NCBI RefSeq assembly: GCF_027744825.2
Contig: NW_026527054.1
Coordinates: 1,054,001-1,118,000, forward strand
DNA from: Synchiropus splendidus
Taxonomy: Eukaryota; Chordata; Actinopteri; Syngnathiformes; Callionymidae
DNA length: 64,000 nt
Direction: 5' to 3'
This document shows positions 58,861-64,000 of this stretch, piece by piece (position 1 is the first letter of the stretch; every line of letters starts with the position of its first letter). The position numbers were made by a program, and so were the translations under genes. The notes under the pieces are model-generated. The model did no database searches and was not told where the DNA came from. It saw only the letters and a list, made by a program, of their open reading frames with translations.

Positions 58861-59540
58861 GGAGAGAAAACGGAACTGACACAGCAAAGGGGGGTTTCTG
58901 AAGATATCCAGCAGATGTATGCAATGAAGATAACAAAAGCCAAGATAAAGATGCCTATTGAGAACCACCAGTGGAGAGCAAATGTGATGAAAGTGAAGAT
59001 GAAGAAAGAACTGGAGCGGAAAAAAGATATTGATATTGATGGAAAAACGAAAAAAAAAAATAAAAAGATGTACAACCAAAGACAAGAAAAAAAACATGCC
59101 AGAAGAAAAACATGAAAAGAATATGTCTGATCAAGAAAAAGCAAGATCTGAGATGGACATGGACAAAATACATGACAAAATGCATGAGGAAGTAATGAGT
59201 GGAAAAATAGGAAATGGCTATAAACGAGTGAAGAAGAAAGTGAGATGAGTGAGATCTCTGGTGATGAATTGATGGTAGATATTGACGAGGAAAATCTCAA
59301 TAAATATTAAAAAACCTACTGTGAAAAATAGAAGAGAGAAAGATGAGGAGAGAAAAATAATTTCTAAAATACCAACAAAGACATCAAGAAGATGATAGAA
59401 AGAATGCTTTTGTTTGAAATGTTTAGTCATCAAATACATTCAAGTGATTAAAACTTTTATTTTTTATCATTTTGGCGATTGATTTTGGGATTTATTTATT
59501 TTTTGTTATTTGGTCTTATGAATCCTCCTTTTTAAATTTC
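58861..59540 (+). other. linker of the Tx1-type LINE, A-rich
   Basis: Lys/Glu/Met-rich short frames (58915-59248) that look like a decayed hydrophilic ORF1 tail or inter-ORF region. Strongly purine-biased on plus. Confidence 0.4.
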
Positions 59541-59546
59541 GGTACA

Positions 59547-60380
59547 ATGACTACCATAATATCCTTTCACGTAAATGGCCTAGAAAGTAGTAAAAGAATG
59601 GAGAAAGCTATACAATTACTAAATGCGGAAATTATTTGTTTACGAGAAACACATTGGGATTCAGAGAAAATGGAATGTTTTAGAAAATAATGTGTTTTTT
59701 GTTTGTTTTTTAATGTTTTTTGTAGTAATGGAGACACGAGAACAAAAGGATATTTCCAAGGGTGCAGGAATGTGAAAAAGATGAAGTAAGAATTGTAGGC
59801 ATCAAAATCATGAATGATAATACAGAATGGAAAATCTTTTCGATATATGCGCGAAATGATAAAGAAGAAAAGGTATTATTTTTTGAAAAACTGGATAAGA
59901 AATGTCATGGAAATTGTATTGTGATGGCTGATTTTAATGTATGGTGTGGAACAATAGATGTTGCTGCGAATATGGCTTTTAAAAATGATATATCAAGTAA
60001 AGTCTTAATGAATGTAATGAAAAAAAAGGATTGATTGATGTATGGAGATCAAAATTGAAAGGAAATATTCAAGGCATCAAATAGTAAATGGAGCATTAAA
60101 ACAAAGTAGAATTGACTTTATTTTATGTAAAGAGGAAATGGCAAAAGATTTTAGAAATTTTAAATATATTCAAACCAAATTAAGTGACCATGTGATTTTC
60201 AAATGTGTATGGGGTAAAAAGGAAATAATCAAAGAAGGTGGGATATGGTGTATGAATGAGGACATTTTAAAGGATGAAAATTATCGAAACCCAATTACCC
60301 AAAATGTAATTGTAATTGCTATGGATTTTAAAACTGACGTGTTGAGCTGGTGGAAGAAATGTAAAGAATTGATAAAGTAA
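59547..60380 (+). pseudogene. Tx1/L1-type LINE endonuclease, frameshifted
   Basis: AP-type endonuclease of ORF2. The frame from 59547 has IISFHVNGLESSKRMEKAIQ and NAEIICLRETHW (catalytic Glu). 59762-60034 has VRIVGIKIMNDNTEWKIFSI and GNCIVMADFNVW (DFN). 60042-60380 has LKQSRIDFILCKEEMA and KLSDHVIFKC (final SDH). Three frames, AT-rich codon use, no intact product. Confidence 0.75.
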
Positions 60381-60987
60381 ACATCAATAGAATATAGTAA
60401 AAAAAAGAACCATGAAAGAAAAAAAGATGACTTAAGAAAAAGACTAAATGAAGAGAGTAAGCTAATTGAAGAAAATAAAACAAATGAAATAGAAAGATAT
60501 TTAGAAATTAAAAGATCAATTAGATAAAATGGAAGAGAGTAAATGTCAAGGAGCAATATTAAGGAGCAGAGCAAGATGTCTTGTGGGTGGGGAAAATGTA
60601 CAGGATATTTTTTGAAAATTGAAAAGATAATGAGGCAAATCCACGATAAGAACGGGTAAAAAAAAACAGCAAAAAAATTAGACTGCATGTACAAGAATAC
60701 TATGCAAATTTATTTCAAAAGGCAGAAGAGAAAGAGGAAGATATGAATAAAGTCTTGAAACATATAGAATGTGAATTAAACCAAGAAGAGAAGGAAAACT
60801 GTAATGAAAACGTAACTATGGAAGGGATAGAAATCGCAATAAGTGACCTATATAAAAATAAGGGTCCAGGAATAAATGGACTAGGAATAGAATTTGTTGT
60901 TTTTAAAGATTAAATGTCCCAATAATTCTAAAAAGAGTTTTCGATGAAATGGAAGAAAAAAATCAGATGGTTGAAGAAATGAACACT
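60381..60987 (+). pseudogene. Tx1/L1-type LINE, start of reverse transcriptase
   Basis: Broken open stretches leading to ISDLYKNKGPGINGLGIEF at about 60838-60896, the first RT block. The palm motifs that should follow are missing. L2-type sequence begins at about 60988. Confidence 0.55.
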
Positions 60988-61592
60988 GGATGAACTCCCT
61001 CTTGGACATCAACAAGACTCGCCTCACTCGGAGAGCCCTGAGGATTACAAGAGACCCCACCTACCCGTCACACCGCCTCTTCACGCTGCTGCCATCAGGG
61101 CGAAGGTTCCAGAGTCATCGTGCATGAACTAGAAGACTGAAAGACAACTTCGTCCACCAGGCTGTCATGATGCTGAACTCCCTTCCTGCTCTGCCCCCGG
61201 GTCTGCACCAGGCACTTTTGGCTCCATCCATTGCACGTCTGCCCGTCCTGGGTGGGGGACCCCTCCTCTGACGCTCACCCTGAGGTTTCTCAGTTTTCCT
61301 CCCGATAGGGTTTTTTTCTGTTTCTGAGCGTTTCCTTAGCCAATGCGAGGGTTTAGGGTAAAGGATATGCAATGCTGCCCATGCTGTCATGAGCCATGTG
61401 CTCCCCCCGGTGGTTGATGGACTGATGTGAGGATGATTTTTGTTGCCATGTATCCTGCTGTGTATTTATCAATTCTTTATATTTGTTCCTGTCTGTGATT
61501 TTTATGCCATGCGTCCAGGTCTGAGAGAACAGATATTTCATCCATGCTGTATGTCTTGTACTGTAGCATATTTGACAATAAAGTTACCTAAA
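60988..61592 (+). mobile_element. L2-type LINE 3' end (ORF2 tail and 3' UTR)
   Basis: Plus-strand coding remnants read NSLLDINKTRLTRRALRITR, then [35 protein letters not shown] and similar. A 3' UTR follows, ending TTTGACAATAAAGTTACCTAAAT with repeats of ACCTAAAT at the tail. GC-rich, unlike the surrounding AT-rich LINE, so clearly a separate insertion or segment. Confidence 0.7.
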
Positions 61593-62150
61593 TACCTAAA
61601 TAGCTGGAAAATACGGAAACTAGGAATAAAAGGAAAAATATTTGTGACTAACGCACTATTAATAAGTAAAATTATTTATATTAGGAATGTTGTTCCCATT
61701 AATGAAAGAGTGTTAAAGCAAATTGACATTTTAATAAGAGATTTTATTTGGGAAGACAAAGGAGTAAGAATTAGTAAAGATATATCAGAAAATAGATATG
61801 AGGATGGGGGTTTAAAACTAGTCAATCTAAGGATTAAAAAAATGCACTAAGAGTTAAAACTATGTCGAATTACTTAAATAACAAGAATGATCAAATATGG
61901 AAAATGTTTTTGGGAAAAGCAATAAGTAAATATGCAGCGAATGAAAATACAGGAATTTTTATGATTTTTAGACGAAGTCTCATGGAAGATATATCGGAAT
62001 ACTATCAAGAGGTTCTGGAGGGATGGGGAGAAGCTCTTAATGAGCTTCATTATGATTGCAGAACACGAAAACAAATACTAATCCAACCGATCTTTCTTCA
62101 CAATCAAATACGGACACTTGGGAAGGTGTTATTCAACATGAAAATGTGCA
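61593..62150 (+). pseudogene. Tx1/L1-type LINE, C-terminal part of ORF2
   Basis: Two frames (to 61850, then 61862-62194) show WKIRKLGIKGKIFVTNALLI, then ERVLKQIDILIRDFIWEDKG and YEDGGLKLVNLRIKKMH, the W...L...G+ and FIW...GGL+L blocks that follow the RT palm in L1/Tx1 proteins. The middle of the RT is absent. The element ends near 62150 where satellite sequence resumes (GCACATTCAACACTAAACAT). Confidence 0.7.
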
Positions 62151-62847
62151 AAAGCACATTCAACACTAAACATACATTTCTGAACTGTTTTTAGAAGGTT
62201 GTCAACAATTTTATTTTTGCAGGTTCGAAACCCACTTTCTCTCTGGTTGAAAACATGTTATCCGCACTGTTCATTCACTGCTCACCGATGCCTCAGAACA
62301 TGACAATATCACCTGGAACTATAGCAGAAGGGGTGTTTCTCGTAAGTGCCGAACTAATTCAACATCTCTGAAGTGGTTTGAGGTAGTTAACATTTTAATG
62401 CTTGTTGGTCTGAAAACCACAGTCCCTCGGGCTGAAAACGCGTTTTCTGCACTGTTCATTCAGTGCTCAGGGATGCCTGAAAATTTGACCTGCCAGAACA
62501 GCAGTCAAGGTCTTTCTAGAAGGTGCAGAACTAATTCAATCTGTCTTAAGTGCTTTAAGAGAGTTATCAACATTTTTATATTTGTCGGTCTGTAAACCAA
62601 CTTTTCTTGGGCTGAAAACGCATTTAGTCATTGATCAGAATAGCCTCATGAAAATATCACCTGCAACTACTGGCAAAACGTTCTTTCTAGTATATTCGGC
62701 ACTAAATCTACCTATCTGAACCGTTTTTCAGGGGGTTATCAACAATTTAATTTTTGCCAGTCCGAAACCCACTTTCCCTTTGGCCGAAAACGGGTTTTCT
62801 GCACTGTTCACTCACTGCTCAGCGATGCCTTAGAAGAAAATTTCAGC
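62150..62847 (+). repeat. satellite array, second block
   Basis: Continuation of the 55.9-57.9 kb array after the LINE, with the same alternating units. Landmarks CTGCACTGTTCACTCACTGC or variants lie at about 62262, 62448 and 62798. It ends GCGATGCCTTAGAAG at the inner boundary of the right arm. Confidence 0.85.
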
Positions 62848-63294
62848 CGTCATGGGCGATACGTGATGCGCTCGCCCCGGGAGCTCAACCTCACCCCGAG
62901 GAGTGACCATCCCACCCGCCGCTGACAGAGCCACCATCGTGCAGTGGATTCGTGTTTATGCCGTTGGCAACCAGCTCACAGCGCTTGAGAACATCATCGC
63001 GCTCTTTATGAGCTCCGTGGACAGGCTCATCCATTGCAGAACCTCGCTCACTCCACCAGAGATTTTGGAGTTTCAACAGTCCGTCAGCGTGGTGCCCCGC
63101 TCGTGGCGCCTCTTCCACACACAGCCGCTGCCTGGGGGGAACACCGTCACTGGTCGAAGGGGCGGGGTGATCCCAGCCGTCAAATCATAGCCGTGCTGAT
63201 CATCGCTGCTCATCTTGGAGAGACCAGTCAGCTGCTCTGACCTCTGCTCCCTAAGCGTAGGATGAAAACTTTGTATCTAAAACTATGCATCTGT
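62848..63294 (+). repeat. right inverted arm of the satellite structure (coding-like)
   Basis: Starts CAGCCGTCATGGGCGATACG and ends TATCTAAAACTATGCATCTG. The frame from 62903 encodes IPPAADRATIVQWIRVYAV, FMSSVDRLIHCRTSLTPPE and ILEFQQSVS, homologous to the left arm. The frame is lost near 63190. Both arms face outwards from the satellite. Confidence 0.7.
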
Positions 63295-64000
63295 AACAGG
63301 TCTGAATACTGTGGCCTTGTCTACAGTTAAAAAGTGGTGTCTTAATGTGGTCAGTAGAACGCCGTCTGAAACAATACGTGGAGTCACATGAGGCTTCCAC
63401 ATTTGTCGATGGTGAGAAAAGTAATCTTTATTTGACATTTTGTTTTTTCATTGCGGTAACCCACGCCATAATTCGATGTCTTACTGAAACATCACTCACA
63501 AACATCTCACTTTGTCATACAACAACTGTCAGACATCATGAACCACATGCATAATTCCTTTTCATCTGAATGTATAATTCTGCCATTAAACCTTTTGGCT
63601 AGTGTTGAGAAATAATAAAACTTTACTTTTCACCAAACATCGTTATTCACCACAAGCAAACCCAAGTCCACACAACTCAATCACCCGTGCCATGTCATCG
63701 TAGGTTGTCAGTATTAGCTTACAAGCGGCACATCCACACAGAGCGAACTCAACGTACAAAGGAAACACAGTATACTTAAAAAACGCGTCACCATCCACAC
63801 ACTTAGATCCCAAATCAGTCAACCCCAAGTGGAACAAACAAGTAAGTAGTTATGAACAAATTTATTTGACTAACCTGAAACAAAATGTGGACAGAGTCAC
63901 ACGAGGCTTCCACATTTGTCGGTGGTGAGAAAAGTAATGAAAAAAACTTCACTTCCTTTTTACCCACACATCTTCAATGCCCAGCCTCTGTCCTACCCTG
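63295..64000. other. AT-rich end of window; repeated motif, one unassigned frame
   Basis: A block of about 40 bp around GAGGCTTCCACATTTGTCG occurs at 63386-63424 and again at about 63897-63938 in the same orientation. Between them, minus 63837-63643 is a 64-codon open frame, Cys-rich (CGCAACKL) and hydrophobic, family unknown. No splice or poly(A) evidence. Confidence 0.35.

Noticed and set aside
58647..59300. 217-codon minus frame, Phe/Ser/Leu-rich
   Set aside because: Antisense of A-rich Lys/Glu coding sequence of the LINE; apparent membrane segments are an artefact of poly-T.

Overview
The window is vertebrate, almost certainly teleost, genomic DNA. Support comes from exons of the kinesin gene kif18a, long AT and CA microsatellites, and a dense, nested set of transposable elements of the kinds common in fish: DIRS, BEL/Pao, Ty3/gypsy, Polinton/Maverick, BED-finger hAT, L2-type and Tx1/L1-type LINEs. 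No prokaryotic gene organisation, rRNA gene, true tRNA gene or CRISPR array was seen.

Layout. 0-5.8 kb: AT-rich sequence with two oppositely oriented copies of a short non-autonomous repeat (1.3-1.9 and 4.7-5.2 kb) and a solo LTR (3.2-3.8 kb). 5.8-7.84 kb: a decayed, intron-containing BED/hAT transposase gene (minus) with a tRNA-derived SINE in one intron. 7.93-11.53 kb: an internally deleted BEL/Pao element (plus). 11.5-18.77 kb: a gypsy element (minus) cut in its integrase by an L2-type LINE (plus). 18.8-22.2 kb: little recognisable. 22.4-26.55 kb: a DIRS-type tyrosine-recombinase retrotransposon (minus) with inverted ends and an internal complementary region, bracketed by about 165-bp direct repeats. 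26.7-32.1 kb: what looks like the CpG-rich start of kif18a (plus) and its first coding exon, with the intron occupied by an LTR element that has gag and integrase but no reverse transcriptase (27.386-31.592 kb).

33.1-34.8 kb: exons of the kif18a tail, unexpectedly on the MINUS strand. 34.807-50.069 kb: a 15.3-kb Polinton with terminal inverted repeats inserted beside one of these exons. It carries degraded genes for integrase, minor and major capsid proteins, cysteine protease, packaging ATPase and several conserved small proteins, but no recognisable DNA polymerase B. 50.2-53.5 kb: a second, more decayed DIRS-like relic (minus). 53.79-63.29 kb: a composite structure in which two roughly 440-bp inverted arms enclose a satellite array of about 188-bp units, itself invaded by an L2-type LINE, a Tx1/L1-type LINE with CCHC-finger ORF1, and a further LINE 3' end. 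63.3-64 kb: AT-rich sequence with a repeated motif.

The mobile elements do not form a pathway. They are layers of insertion and decay, nearly all visibly defective. The observations most worth following are the opposed kif18a exons, the inverted-arm/satellite structure, the gag-integrase LTR element without RT, and the Polinton whose protease has lost its expected catalytic histidine.
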